From Cytophagaceae bacterium (GTDB lineage Bacteria; Bacteroidota; Bacteroidia; Cytophagales; Flexibacteraceae), in the NCBI GenBank assembly GCA_947441055.1, contig CANETC010000011.1:1-36135 (forward strand): a DNA stretch of 36,135 bases, given 5' to 3'. Below are positions 15,999 through 25,100 of this stretch, piece after piece. A program made the position numbers and the translations under genes. Within the stretch, counting starts at the first letter, position 1. Each line of letters opens with the position of its first letter. Below the pieces are notes generated by a model. The model had not been told where the DNA came from. It did no database searches and saw only the letters and a list, made by a program, of their open reading frames with translations.

Positions 15999-17138
15999 TT
16001 ATTCGAAAATTCCTTTGATGAGGATTTCTCCGTCCTGCATCATCACCTCGCCTTTGGCCACCACATCGCAGAGCTTAAGCTGCTCGTCGAACAAGCAGAA
16101 ATCTGCATCGCTTCCAACTTTAATTCTGCCTTTGTTTGCCAAAGAGAGGTTTTTTGCCGGGGTACTAGTTACCGGTTTTAAAGCTTCAGAAATGTCGATT
16201 CCGCCTTTCTGAACCAGTTCGCGGAATTGCACCAGGTTTTCACTTACAGGTGCTTTGGCGTATCCACGATTTGCTCCGTTTTTAGAAGTAAGTCCTGCAT
16301 GGCCGTCGCTGCTGAAACTAATGTTGTCAAGGGAAATCCCTTTTTCTCTTGCTTCCATCACCGACATCCAAGGTTCAATGTATTTGGATGCACCTGTTGT
16401 AACATCAATGATTCCGCCCAAGCGTGCGAATTCGAGTGACTGCTCAAAAAGCGCCTTTGTGCGGCCTACATGGGTAGGGGAAATATGTCGAATTGGGAAC
16501 TGGTGTTTTTTTACAATTTCCAGCAGGATATCCATTTTGGAATCCAGCGCGCCAAGGTGGATGTGAAGTACACCACCTTTTCCGGATGTGAGTCCACCCA
16601 CCATTACATCGCGGAGGTGGCGCAAAAGCTCAGTTTCAGTAGGGTAGGAGGAGCGCTCATCACAGATGGCCACTTTGCAGCCAATGATTTTATCAATAAA
16701 AAGAATGTCCTCCAGTATACTACCGGTGAGGGTAACAGGGTCGATGCCAAAATAGCCTGTATGCATGTAGGTAGACATGCCTTCAATTTCCAGGGCCTTG
16801 GTTTTGGCGTAAAGGGTTTTAAGACTTCTTGCACTTGCATCCGTTCCCAGCAAACCAACCGCGGTGGTTGTGCCACATGAAATAAAGTCACTGAGCATTA
16901 TTTCCGGTGTCATTGACGCGAAACCATTTTTTCCGCCCGCACCGATCAGGTGTGTGTGCTGGTCAATAAAACCCGGTGTCATGATTTTGCCTTTGCAGTC
17001 GATGATTCTTGCAATCGATGCCGGCACCTCCAGGTTTTTCCCAATGGCAATTACCTTTCCTGCCGCGGTGAGTACATCAGAATCTCCTGCGAAATCAGGC
17101 TGGTATAGTTTTGTATTTTTAAAAAGGGTCAGCATCAA
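15999..17138 (-). CDS. IadA-like isoaspartyl dipeptidase / amidohydrolase with altered pocket
   Basis: This 379-residue cytosolic enzyme aligns along its length with E. coli isoaspartyl dipeptidase IadA (390 residues), which cuts beta-aspartyl dipeptides to aspartate and an amino acid. With a constant offset of seven residues, all binuclear metal ligands are kept: H61, H63, K155 (carbamylated Lys), H194, H223 and D278. R162 and R226, the carboxylate-binding arginines, are also kept. However, E77 of E. coli is K70 here, Y137 is F130, and S289 is G282; from what I recall of the IadA structure these contact the substrate. The enzyme is therefore probably active but may prefer a different amide. 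It overlaps the DcuC-type gene by four bases. I leave out the symbol iadA because of the pocket changes. Confidence 0.85.
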   Translation of the reverse strand: MMLTLFKNTKLYQPDFAGDSDVLTAAGKVIAIGKNLEVPASIARIIDCKGKIMTPGFIDQHTHLIGAGGKNGFASMTPEIMLSDFISCGTTTAVGLLGTDASARSLKTLYAKTKALEIEGMSTYMHTGYFGIDPVTLTGSILEDILFIDKIIGCKVAICDERSSYPTETELLRHLRDVMVGGLTSGKGGVLHIHLGALDSKMDILLEIVKKHQFPIRHISPTHVGRTKALFEQSLEFARLGGIIDVTTGASKYIEPWMSVMEAREKGISLDNISFSSDGHAGLTSKNGANRGYAKAPVSENLVQFRELVQKGGIDISEALKPVTSTPAKNLSLANKGRIKVGSDADFCLFDEQLKLCDVVAKGEVMMQDGEILIKGIFE

Positions 17139-18502
17139 AATAAGAAGTTAATACACAACATCACCACAAGGCCGAGGCAAAGTGGAATGAGGTTTCGTTT
17201 TACAATATCCATCGGACTCACTTTTGCGATGCCTGCGATCGCAACAAGAATTCCGGCAATGGGAGAAACAGTTCTGCCCATGGAGGCTGCAAAGGCCATC
17301 GGCAGGATGATTTTTACAGCATCATAGGACAAGCTGGCAGCAATTTCGGGTACCAAAGGACCGAAAGCGAAAAAGGCGGCATTTCCACTTCCCATTAAAA
17401 TAGAAGCCAGAAAAATCATGATGCTCATCACAATTCCAATGCCGGCGCCACCCAATCCGAAGTGCATGCAGGTGCTTGTAAGGCCAGAAATAAAACCGAG
17501 TGAAATCAGGCCTTTTGCGAAAATGTCAGCGGCCACAATGAGTAAAATAACGGAAGCGAAATTCTCCGTCATGCCCGACCAAAATGATTCCAAGTCTTTG
17601 AGGATTTCCTTTCCGGGTTTTCTGCGGATGAATTCGATGGCAATGGCAAATACAGTTCCGCTCAGCATGGCCACATTGGTGTCGATTTTACAGATGCCTG
17701 GTGCAATGCCCATGAAGTCGGAAAAAACCAGCAACATCACCAATGGGATTAAAGGAAGTATGCCATAAATAAGGGGCGACTCCGTCAAGGTCAATCCTGT
17801 TTTTTCGAAGGATACTTCTTCTCTTGGAAGGTTTTTGTCCAAGATTTTATTCACTACAAGGAAGGAGACAAACAATATGCTGGCCACAACCGTCACCATT
17901 GGAACCTGGTATTGAAAGAAGAATTGGGTGACATCCATTTTCAGGACTGACGAAGCACTCATCGCAATGGCGGATGCTGGGCCAATTCCGAAAGCAGTGG
18001 TGGACATAATCAAGGATGCCGCAGAAAGCCTGCTTACCCCAAGGTTGACCATTATAGGGTACATTGTGGCCATAAGCAGAAGTCCAAGTCCGGCGGCAGA
18101 AGTAATGCTGATAAACAGGAATTGCCCAAATGGCATCACCAGTGTGGCCAGCATGTAGGGGTATTTTTTGAAGAATGCCAATGGCACCATGGCAAGTCTG
18201 ATCAGGGAATTGCTTGCGCCAATCTTGTCCATATAGGCCAAAAACCCGCATATCACCATGATGACCAGTCCGACGCCAGAGTTAATCTCTACCATTGTCT
18301 CGGCCACCATTTTGAAAATATCCAAGATGGCAAGTCCGGTTGGCTTTTCAGGTTTCAACGCATTGCCTGAAAGGAACGGTGCGATGAAAAGCATTGACAA
18401 ACCTGCCAAAAACAGGACTGGAACTGAGGGCAGTTTCTTCACCAGCAGCCATGCAACTGTGGCTATGAAAAAGATTGAAATTACCGGCCCAGCGAATTCC
18501 AT
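17135..18502 (-). CDS. DcuC-family C4-dicarboxylate-type carrier
   Basis: The 455-residue inner-membrane protein matches the DcuC family in length (E. coli DcuC 461). Characteristic segments are KMVAETMVEINSGVGLVIMVICGFLAYMDKIGASNSLI, FISITSAAGLGLLLMATMYPI, TTAFGIGPASAIAMSASSV, and near the end SPIAGILVAIAGIAKVSP. Members exchange or export C4-dicarboxylates such as succinate, fumarate and aspartate. It starts 16 bases after the LTD lipoprotein gene and its stop overlaps the IadA-like start, so it is inside the operon. It could import the amide substrate or move the dicarboxylate product; the sequence does not decide which. Confidence 0.85.
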   Translation of the reverse strand: MEFAGPVISIFFIATVAWLLVKKLPSVPVLFLAGLSMLFIAPFLSGNALKPEKPTGLAILDIFKMVAETMVEINSGVGLVIMVICGFLAYMDKIGASNSLIRLAMVPLAFFKKYPYMLATLVMPFGQFLFISITSAAGLGLLLMATMYPIMVNLGVSRLSAASLIMSTTAFGIGPASAIAMSASSVLKMDVTQFFFQYQVPMVTVVASILFVSFLVVNKILDKNLPREEVSFEKTGLTLTESPLIYGILPLIPLVMLLVFSDFMGIAPGICKIDTNVAMLSGTVFAIAIEFIRRKPGKEILKDLESFWSGMTENFASVILLIVAADIFAKGLISLGFISGLTSTCMHFGLGGAGIGIVMSIMIFLASILMGSGNAAFFAFGPLVPEIAASLSYDAVKIILPMAFAASMGRTVSPIAGILVAIAGIAKVSPMDIVKRNLIPLCLGLVVMLCINFLF

Positions 18503-18518
18503 GTTTTAAAAACTGATT

Positions 18519-19577
18519 TTAGAATGGATCGCCGTTTGTTTTGGTCCCGGGTGAAAATAGTTTTCCGGGATTTGCACCTGCATGTTGCACAAATCCTCCT
18601 GTAAAATCGGGGTTGCGCGTGTAGGATTCATTTGGGTTACCTGAAAGGAGGTAGCTACCAAAACTGGCGATGGTTTTTCCATCTTTATCCTTGAGCAAAA
18701 TTGTTTCCAAGGTGTTGTTGAGGCTAAGGCCGGTGTTGCCATTTTGTGCAACAAAAATGCTGGCTCCTCCAAAATTCCCGGTAGGCGTTCCGCCTCCAAA
18801 AACCACGACACAATTTTTTGCCTGAAGAATGGTCCCGCTTGGAAAAGTAAATCGGGAGGTTCCGTTGGCTTCCGTCGTATCGGCATCCCAAATGCTGTAT
18901 CCGGAAATATCAGTTGGCGCCTGGCTGTTGTTCAGAATCTCAACAAAAGAATCAAGTTCCTGGCTGTATACGCCGTCCCCGTTTGCATCACCATCCAGTA
19001 CGGTATTCGATGGGTCGTATAAAACTTCATTAAAAATTAGACCCACTCCCGGCGGACAGCCACCATTGCTTGCATTGCCGGAATCCAGAGGACAAAGGTC
19101 ATTCGCATCGGGAATGTTGTCGTTGTCCTGGTCCGAATCAATGTCGGAAATCAGGATGGCAAGGTTTGCTGGATAAACTCCTTCTACTTTGCCTGGTGCA
19201 GAAAACGAGAGCTTGATGGTTTCATCACCTTCTACTTTTCCATCCGTTAAAATCTTAATCCGAATGATAGCCGTATCCTTCCCTGCGGCAATGATCAAAC
19301 TTGGATCAAGCAATTGAAAATCTTCCCCGACAATTGCTGAACCACTGATTTGAACCTGAATTTGTAGGTCTGCGCTCATTGGACCGTTCAGTTTTGCCCG
19401 GATAAGAAAGGTTTTGCCTTCACCAATTCGGTTTCCATTCAAACTATCAGAAGAGATTTCTGCAATTGGAAGGATGTCGTCTGTTTTACAGGATTGAAAT
19501 CCAAATGCAGCCAGAAATACGATTGCCAGCTGGAGGAATTTCCAGCAATTGGCTTTAATGCGGTTTAGAATCATCAA
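18519..19577 (-). CDS. Lamin-tail-domain lipoprotein with Calx-beta-like domain
   Basis: The 352-residue protein has a short membrane-export signal ending in FGFQSC (Cys about residue 30), a plausible Bacteroidota lipobox. Residues about 35-145 resemble a Calx-beta domain (DGKVEGDETIKLSFS). A thrombospondin type 3-like calcium motif with DSDQDNDNIPDANDLCP follows. The second half is a lamin tail domain (LTD): LIFNEVLYDPSNTVLDGDANGDG, VEILNNSQAPTDISGYSIWD and VVVFGGG. The last 50 residues (NPNESYTRNPDFTGGFVQH, KLFSPGT) closely match the LTD protein encoded just before it. LTDs of bacteria occur in surface or secreted proteins. The start overlaps the preceding gene by four bases. Role in the operon is unknown; surface substrate binding is a guess. 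Confidence 0.75.
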   Translation of the reverse strand: MMILNRIKANCWKFLQLAIVFLAAFGFQSCKTDDILPIAEISSDSLNGNRIGEGKTFLIRAKLNGPMSADLQIQVQISGSAIVGEDFQLLDPSLIIAAGKDTAIIRIKILTDGKVEGDETIKLSFSAPGKVEGVYPANLAILISDIDSDQDNDNIPDANDLCPLDSGNASNGGCPPGVGLIFNEVLYDPSNTVLDGDANGDGVYSQELDSFVEILNNSQAPTDISGYSIWDADTTEANGTSRFTFPSGTILQAKNCVVVFGGGTPTGNFGGASIFVAQNGNTGLSLNNTLETILLKDKDGKTIASFGSYLLSGNPNESYTRNPDFTGGFVQHAGANPGKLFSPGTKTNGDPF

Positions 19578-20407
19578 TGCTTCAAAACAAAGACTTGACT
19601 CTTTTTGCTTTCTACGACATAAATGAAATACAATCCTTCCGGTGCATTGCCCATTGAAATGTTATTTCCAGCGTGCTCGATATTGAGGATTTCTTGACCG
19701 AACAAGTTGCTAATGCGAATTGTTTTTCCTTCAATTTCAGCTGAAATCTGGAATTCACCATTCCCTGGATTCGGGAAAATCAGAGAACTTTTGTCTCTGA
19801 TATTTCCTGAAATGCCAGTTTGGGTATTGAAAGGAGAACCATTTACATAAGTTCCAGGTGAGAAAAGCTTTCCTGGAGTTACAGATCCGTGTTGAACAAA
19901 TGCACCGGTAATGTCCGGGTTGCGGGTATAAGATTCATTGGGGTTGTTGGAAAGTGCATTTGAATTGATCGAATCAACCCAGTTTCCAGAACTATCTGCC
20001 AAAAATATTTTTTCCCCTGAGTTCCCAAGGCTAAGTCCCAAGGTTCCTAAATCAACCTCTACATGGGCGCCGCCGAAAGAGCCGATTGCAGTTCCGCCTC
20101 CAAAAACAACCAAGGCTCCACCAGGAGGTAAAATCAGGTCATAACCCATTGTATGGCGAAGTGTTTTTAATCCTGTGATGGTGTCATGGTCGTAAATGCG
20201 GTAACGACTCACATCAAGATCTGCGCTGGAAGTATTTACAAATTCAATAAATTCATCCTGAACCTGGTCATAAAAACCGTCTCCATTCGCATCTCCTTCA
20301 AGACCTGTATTCGACGGATCGTAGAGAACTTCATTGATAATCAGTTGTGCATTTGCACTTGTGAAACACAGATAGCAGACTGTAAGGAGTAGAAGTTTTC
20401 TAAACAC
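19574..20407 (-). CDS. Secreted lamin-tail-domain protein with T9SS sorting domain
   Basis: I start the gene at the GTG at 20405-20407, since this gives a clean signal peptide (MFRKLLLLTVCYLCFTSANAQ). The open frame continues to an ATG at 20551, but that would cross the divergent promoter region. After the signal comes a single LTD (LIINEVLYDPSNTGLEGDANGDG, FIEFVNTSSADLDVSRYRIYD, GALVVFGGG). The shared NPNESYTRNPDITGAFVQH/KLFSPGT segment follows, and then a type A T9SS sorting domain (SLIFPNPGNGEFQISAEI to FVLKH). The mature 277-residue product should be exported to the cell surface. It is the first gene of the eight-gene unit, divergent from the MocR regulator. Function unknown. Confidence 0.78.
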   Translation of the reverse strand: MFRKLLLLTVCYLCFTSANAQLIINEVLYDPSNTGLEGDANGDGFYDQVQDEFIEFVNTSSADLDVSRYRIYDHDTITGLKTLRHTMGYDLILPPGGALVVFGGGTAIGSFGGAHVEVDLGTLGLSLGNSGEKIFLADSSGNWVDSINSNALSNNPNESYTRNPDITGAFVQHGSVTPGKLFSPGTYVNGSPFNTQTGISGNIRDKSSLIFPNPGNGEFQISAEIEGKTIRISNLFGQEILNIEHAGNNISMGNAPEGLYFIYVVESKKSQVFVLKH

Positions 20408-20454
20408 GGTGATTATTTTTAATAATGACTTGCAATTTATTCCGAGAAGGCGAA

Positions 20455-20492
20455 ACCAATTTGTAGTTTTGGGCAAGACCAATTTTTGTTTT
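20455..20492. promoter_or_regulatory. Direct repeats between the MocR gene and the operon, candidate operator
   Basis: ACCAATTT occurs at 20455-20462 and again at 20478-20485, 23 bases apart; both continue into GT-rich and T-rich sequence (GTAGTTTT and TTGTTTT). MocR regulators such as GabR bind direct repeats near their own divergent promoters, so these are good operator candidates for the regulator encoded at 20567. A -7-like TAGTTTTG at 20464-20471, reading towards that gene, overlaps the first repeat. Confidence 0.55.
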
Positions 20493-20496
20493 CGTT

Positions 20497-20529
20497 CAAT
20501 TCTAATACAATTGGCCTTCATTGTCCAAA
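20497..20529 (-). promoter_or_regulatory. Candidate promoter of the LTD-to-DctA operon
   Basis: On the minus strand TTTG (20529-20526), 21 bases, then TAGAATTG (20504-20497) resembles TTTG-N19-TANNTTTG with one mismatch and a slightly long spacer. Transcription would start near 20490, about 80 bases before the GTG start, so that the ACCAATTT repeats lie in the early transcribed region, a repressing position. Confidence 0.4.
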
Positions 20530-20566
20530 TGGCAATCGAGTTTTCTTTCACTGTTTCCTAATTGAC

Positions 20567-22045
20567 ATGTTTTCTTTTGCAATCGAGCTAATTCAGGAAA
20601 AGCTTTCACAGCGGCAGTCTGCAGGGAAAGGCGGGCTTTACATTGACCTTTATGAGTCGATTCGAAGCCTAATTGAAGATTCTATGCTGCCTGATGGATA
20701 CCTTTTGCCTCCAAGCCGGATTTTGGCAGAAAGGCTTGGTTTTTCGAGAAGCACAATTGTAAAAACATACGCACTACTGGTTCAAAATCAGTTTATCGAC
20801 AGTCGTCAAGGTTCTGGAAATCGGGTTGCCGGTCGGCAAATTGAGGATGTGAATGACAACAGCAGTTCAAAGCAATTTCCGCCGATTTCGGCTTCGGGAA
20901 AATCCTTTTTGGAAAACTCCGGCAGCCTTTTGCCTTCTTCCACCAATGCGCTGGCATTTACTCCAGGATTACCACCGGTGGATATTTTTCCAATCGGGCA
21001 ATGGCAAAAACTAACCAATGATTATTGGCGGACCATTCGTTCGGCCGATCTTAATTATTCCATCTCCTCCGGAATCGATGCCTTGAAGCAATCTCTTTGC
21101 AATTATCTTCGTCTTAGCCGAAGAATTGTTTGTAATCCCGAGCAGATTGTGGTGGTGTCGGGATCCCTTCAATCGCTATACCTATTGGGCTCGGTTGTGG
21201 TAGAAAAAGGTGATTCTGTGGTCCTTGAAAACCCAACCTTTCCCAATGTTGCCTCCATTTTTAGAAGTCTTCAGGCGAAAATTTTGCCTGTTGAAGGAAA
21301 TGGGAATGGCATGGATGTAGATTCTTTGGAAGCATATTCGGGGCGAGGAGTGAAAATTATTCACTGCACGCCTTCCAACCACTACCCAATTGGAGGAAAA
21401 ATGAGTTTGGAAAACCGCTTAAAACTGATTCGCTGGGCGGATGAGAATGCAGCTTTCATCATCGAGAATGATTATGAGCACGAAATCAACAATTGGCAGG
21501 ATCATACAGATTCTATTTTTAGCTTAGATAAAAGCCAACGAACCGTTTTTCTGGGAACCTTCAACAGAATCCTTCACCCGTCTATTCGACTTGGTTATAT
21601 GATTTTGCCTCCGGCCTTGATTCCCGCAGTGAAGGCTTTGCAAATGCATTCACATCGATTTGTGCCTCAGGCGCTTCAGGTGGTGATGGCTGGATTCATC
21701 GACCGCAATTATATTTTTAAACATGTTCGGAATGTGGTTGAAGAGGCAGTGGAGCGCCGAAAACTATTTGTGGATAATTTTCAAAAACAATTCAGTGCTT
21801 CCGATTTTGTAATCAAGCCTGCCTCTTCTGCGGGTTTTCATCTGATTGTAGATATTCCTTCTGATGGAATTACGGACAATCAAATGGTGGATTCCCTTAG
21901 TCAGCGGAACATTGCTACCCATTCTCTTAGTCGTTGCTATATCAGCGGCGTTCCGCGGCAGGGCCTCATCATTGGGTATTCATGTGTTGGCAAAACTTCT
22001 ATGCTGCAGAACATCCAAAGGATGGCCGGCGTTTTGGCTTATTGA
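20567..22045 (+). CDS. MocR/GntR-type regulator with aminotransferase domain, PLP Lys missing
   Basis: The 492-residue protein (start ATG at 20567; the frame extends upstream to 20486 with a poor N-terminus) has a GntR winged-helix domain at about residues 1-90 (LYIDLYESIRSLIEDSMLPDGYLLPPSRILAERLGFSRSTIVKTYALL). A fold-type I aminotransferase domain fills the rest. PLP-pocket features are kept, such as SGSLQSLYLLG and NDYEHE with D302 for the pyridine nitrogen. The Schiff-base Lys is absent: GTFNRILHPSIRLGY has Asn-Arg (R334) where GTFSK is usual. Family members bind direct repeats and respond to an amino compound reacting with PLP. This protein may sense its ligand in another way. It is divergent from the operon and followed by a terminator. 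Confidence 0.85.
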   Translation: MFSFAIELIQEKLSQRQSAGKGGLYIDLYESIRSLIEDSMLPDGYLLPPSRILAERLGFSRSTIVKTYALLVQNQFIDSRQGSGNRVAGRQIEDVNDNSSSKQFPPISASGKSFLENSGSLLPSSTNALAFTPGLPPVDIFPIGQWQKLTNDYWRTIRSADLNYSISSGIDALKQSLCNYLRLSRRIVCNPEQIVVVSGSLQSLYLLGSVVVEKGDSVVLENPTFPNVASIFRSLQAKILPVEGNGNGMDVDSLEAYSGRGVKIIHCTPSNHYPIGGKMSLENRLKLIRWADENAAFIIENDYEHEINNWQDHTDSIFSLDKSQRTVFLGTFNRILHPSIRLGYMILPPALIPAVKALQMHSHRFVPQALQVVMAGFIDRNYIFKHVRNVVEEAVERRKLFVDNFQKQFSASDFVIKPASSAGFHLIVDIPSDGITDNQMVDSLSQRNIATHSLSRCYISGVPRQGLIIGYSCVGKTSMLQNIQRMAGVLAY

Positions 22046-22103
22046 TACGCCATTTTATTGGCTCTGTCTGAGTTGGAATTTGTTTCCTCAACTGTGTATA
22101 AAC

Positions 22104-22137
22104 AAAAGAGGCTGCCCGATTGGACAGCCCCTTTTTT
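22104..22137. terminator. Bidirectional terminator between the MocR and surface-protein genes
   Basis: An extended stem pairs AAAAG with CTTTT and GGCTG (22110-22114) with CAGCC (22125-22129), with two mismatches and a GATT loop. It is flanked by A/T runs, so a T tract follows it on both strands. It lies between the convergent genes ending at 22045 and 22155. Confidence 0.75.
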
Positions 22138-22154
22138 ATTTAAATGAATTCAGA

Positions 22155-25100
22155 TTAACGAATCACCATTTTCTCCATGAAGGAGTTGTGGCGGCTGTTG
22201 AATTTCACTGTATAAACGCCGCTTGGCAAACGGAAGTCGAATTCTTTCTCATTCAACTTGTTGCCTGAAAGGTTCATGCTGCTAGTAAATACTACCTTTC
22301 CAACCATGTCAATCACTGTAACCGTAGCATCCTGATCGGATACGCCGCTCACAGCAAGTGTTACCCTGTTCCCATTGCTTGGATTCGGATGGATTCCGAA
22401 GAATTGACCTTGAGCCAAGCCTTTCACACCTGTAATGGCAACTGGATTGAACACTAGTTCAAAACGATCGCTCATGGTCATGGTTGAAGCGTTTACTTCA
22501 AAACTGATTTCAGCATTCTCAACTACGCTTTCAATGGTATTGAAGAATTTGTCTCTCAAATAAACCTCAACGCCTGAATCAAATGTACTCAAATCGTTGA
22601 AGCTGAATGAGTAGATTCCGCTGCTGCCCATGAAATTGGTGGTGATCGGAACGATCTTCTGCTCATTGAGTGCGCCCATTGAGTTTACCATCAATTGCGT
22701 ATTGGCAACAGGGAAACTGAATGAGAAATTCTGACTCGCAAGGTTGGAGAAATCAAGCATTGGATCGAATCCGTCCGTTGCCTCTTCCATAAAACGAACC
22801 ACGCCAGAATAGTAGTAAGATCCGTTCAACTCAGGCTTGTTTAGGTTGATTTTTAACTTGCTCGTTGTGCTTGTGCTGGTTCTCAGGTAAGCACCACTAC
22901 TTGCAGTTTTAGCACTTTCTTTTACAAGCAAGCTACCAGTAGTTCCGGTGGCAAGACGAACAAAGAAGCCCTGACTTGATGGAATCACACTTGGATTTGC
23001 TGGCGCAGGACTTGCTCCTGTCCAACCCAAACCAGTCACATAAGAACCATATCCAAGTACACCATTGTACCTCCAGAATCCAGCCTGTAAATTGCCTGGA
23101 ATGGTCCAGCCTGAAGCGGCATCCCAGTCGATTGGAGATGGATACGGATTGCCAAGTAGGTTCCAACCCGTTAGGCCAAGATCACAATTGTAAGTAGCCG
23201 GAGAACAAACCGTGTTTACTGTGCGGCTAAGACTTGGGAAAGTGAAATCGTTTCTCACCAAGCTTCCCTTGGTGTCAAACTTGTGGAGAGCATTGGAGTA
23301 ATAATCCACATACACACGATAGCCAGTTCCAGGAGCCATGTTTCCGTTTGCTGGCGCAATCCAACCATTTTTCTGGGCAGTGTCAAGGCGAACATTGTTC
23401 TGAGGCTCATTGTAAGCAAATACTGTGTTCCTTTCTGGCTGGGTAACAGGAAGAATATCTCCACCCTGAGTTCCAAATCCTGAAGAAAGTCCACTTACTT
23501 TAAAGTCATCCGAAAGTTCTGTAAAGTTATTTCCGCTGAAAGGCGTACTCATCATGTACCAGCTTCCCGCGGCACTTGCTGCATTTGGAAGCCAGCGTTC
23601 CATGGTTATTACTCCAGAAGTAATGTTGGCAGTAGTTGGAATTGCTGCGATTCTGGCAGTTCCTGCTGCAGATGATGCAAGAACAAAGTTTCCGCTGTTG
23701 GTCAACTTACTGTTGGCAAGGAAGGTGGCAGTACCAGTCGGCTCGATGCTCAGTGTTGCGCCCGGGCTGATTACCACACCCGATGCAGAAGTGTTGGCAA
23801 AATCAACATTCGTTAAGCGAACAGTTCCTGAAATCGTTTGAAGACCAGTTCCGGTTAAAGCAACTTTACCATTTCCGCCGAAATAAGGGCCAGTATTTCC
23901 TGTTAAATCACCCCTCACATTAAGCTGAAAACCTGAGGCGATTTGAGGTTGTGCCCCATTTGCCAAGGTTAAGCTGGCGCAAACCGGTGTGCCATTGTTC
24001 AGATTCGGTTGATTTGGAGTTCCTCCTGGAATTACAACAGAGGTTCTGTTTGAAGGAGCACCATTGTTTGGTGTCCAGTTGTTGCCATCATTCCAATCTG
24101 AACTTGCAGAACCATTCCAAGTGACAAAGCAAGGATCTGGAGCTTCGATTGTAAGGCTGTCAAGTCCAGAAGTTAAAGCGGTACAACCTGTAATGGTATT
24201 GGTCAAAGAGGTAATCAAATATTTCTTCCACTCTTTTGAAGTTGGAGAATAACTGGTAGTGTATGGATTGGAATGCAAGCCCTGGCTTGTCAATGCCCCA
24301 TTTACCAGTGCTGTAGCAGCAGCTTCCGAAACGGTTGAAACGCCTGTTGAATAACCCATGCTCCAGGAACTTGCATTTGTCACATCAAAATTGATGTTTA
24401 CTGTTTGATTCAAACAAACGAAGTCATTGGCATCAATTTTAACTGAAGGCCTTGGGTTTACATACAAGTTAACTGCGTTGCCACTGCTTGGGTTAAGACT
24501 GCAATTTGGACTTGAACTGGTGATGGTGATGTTGGTAATTTCAAGACTTTGACCATCGTTTGCAAGCAAGGCCTGAATTGGAAATGAGGTGCTAGTTCCG
24601 GCGGCCGTACCACCGAAACCGGGTGTCTGAGCCACACCGCCTATGCTGTAATCGAATGAAAAAAGACTGTTGCTCAACAGACCGCTTAGATTAATCGTCG
24701 AAAATTGCCCATCGCATGAATTTCCAGTCTGGGTAACTGACGTTATTGTTGGATTTGGATTCACAGACAGTGAAACACTGTTGCCGGTTGAAAAACTATT
24801 TGAGCAAGATGGTGTTGCATCTGTTCTGGTTAGGCTAGTGATGGCAAGAACCTGTCCATTGTTGGCAGTTGTAAGTGCTACTGGTGAATTGAAACTTGCT
24901 TCTCCTGATGAATTAGAAACCAGACCGGTAAATGGGGCCTGTGCTATTCCATTCACAGTGAAGGTCACCGTAAATGTGGCTGATGGAAGCAAACCTGTTA
25001 GTTCAAATGTAGCAATGTTTCCACTGCACACGGTTGCTTGAGTAATTGCACCAAGGCTTGGTGCCGGTGAAAGTGTTACGGTTTCGGTTGCGGTGTTGCT

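Noticed and set aside
20408-20551. N-terminal extension of the first LTD protein to the ATG at 20551
   Set aside because: It adds 48 residues without signal character and crosses the direct repeats and promoter; the GTG at 20407 begins a clean signal peptide.
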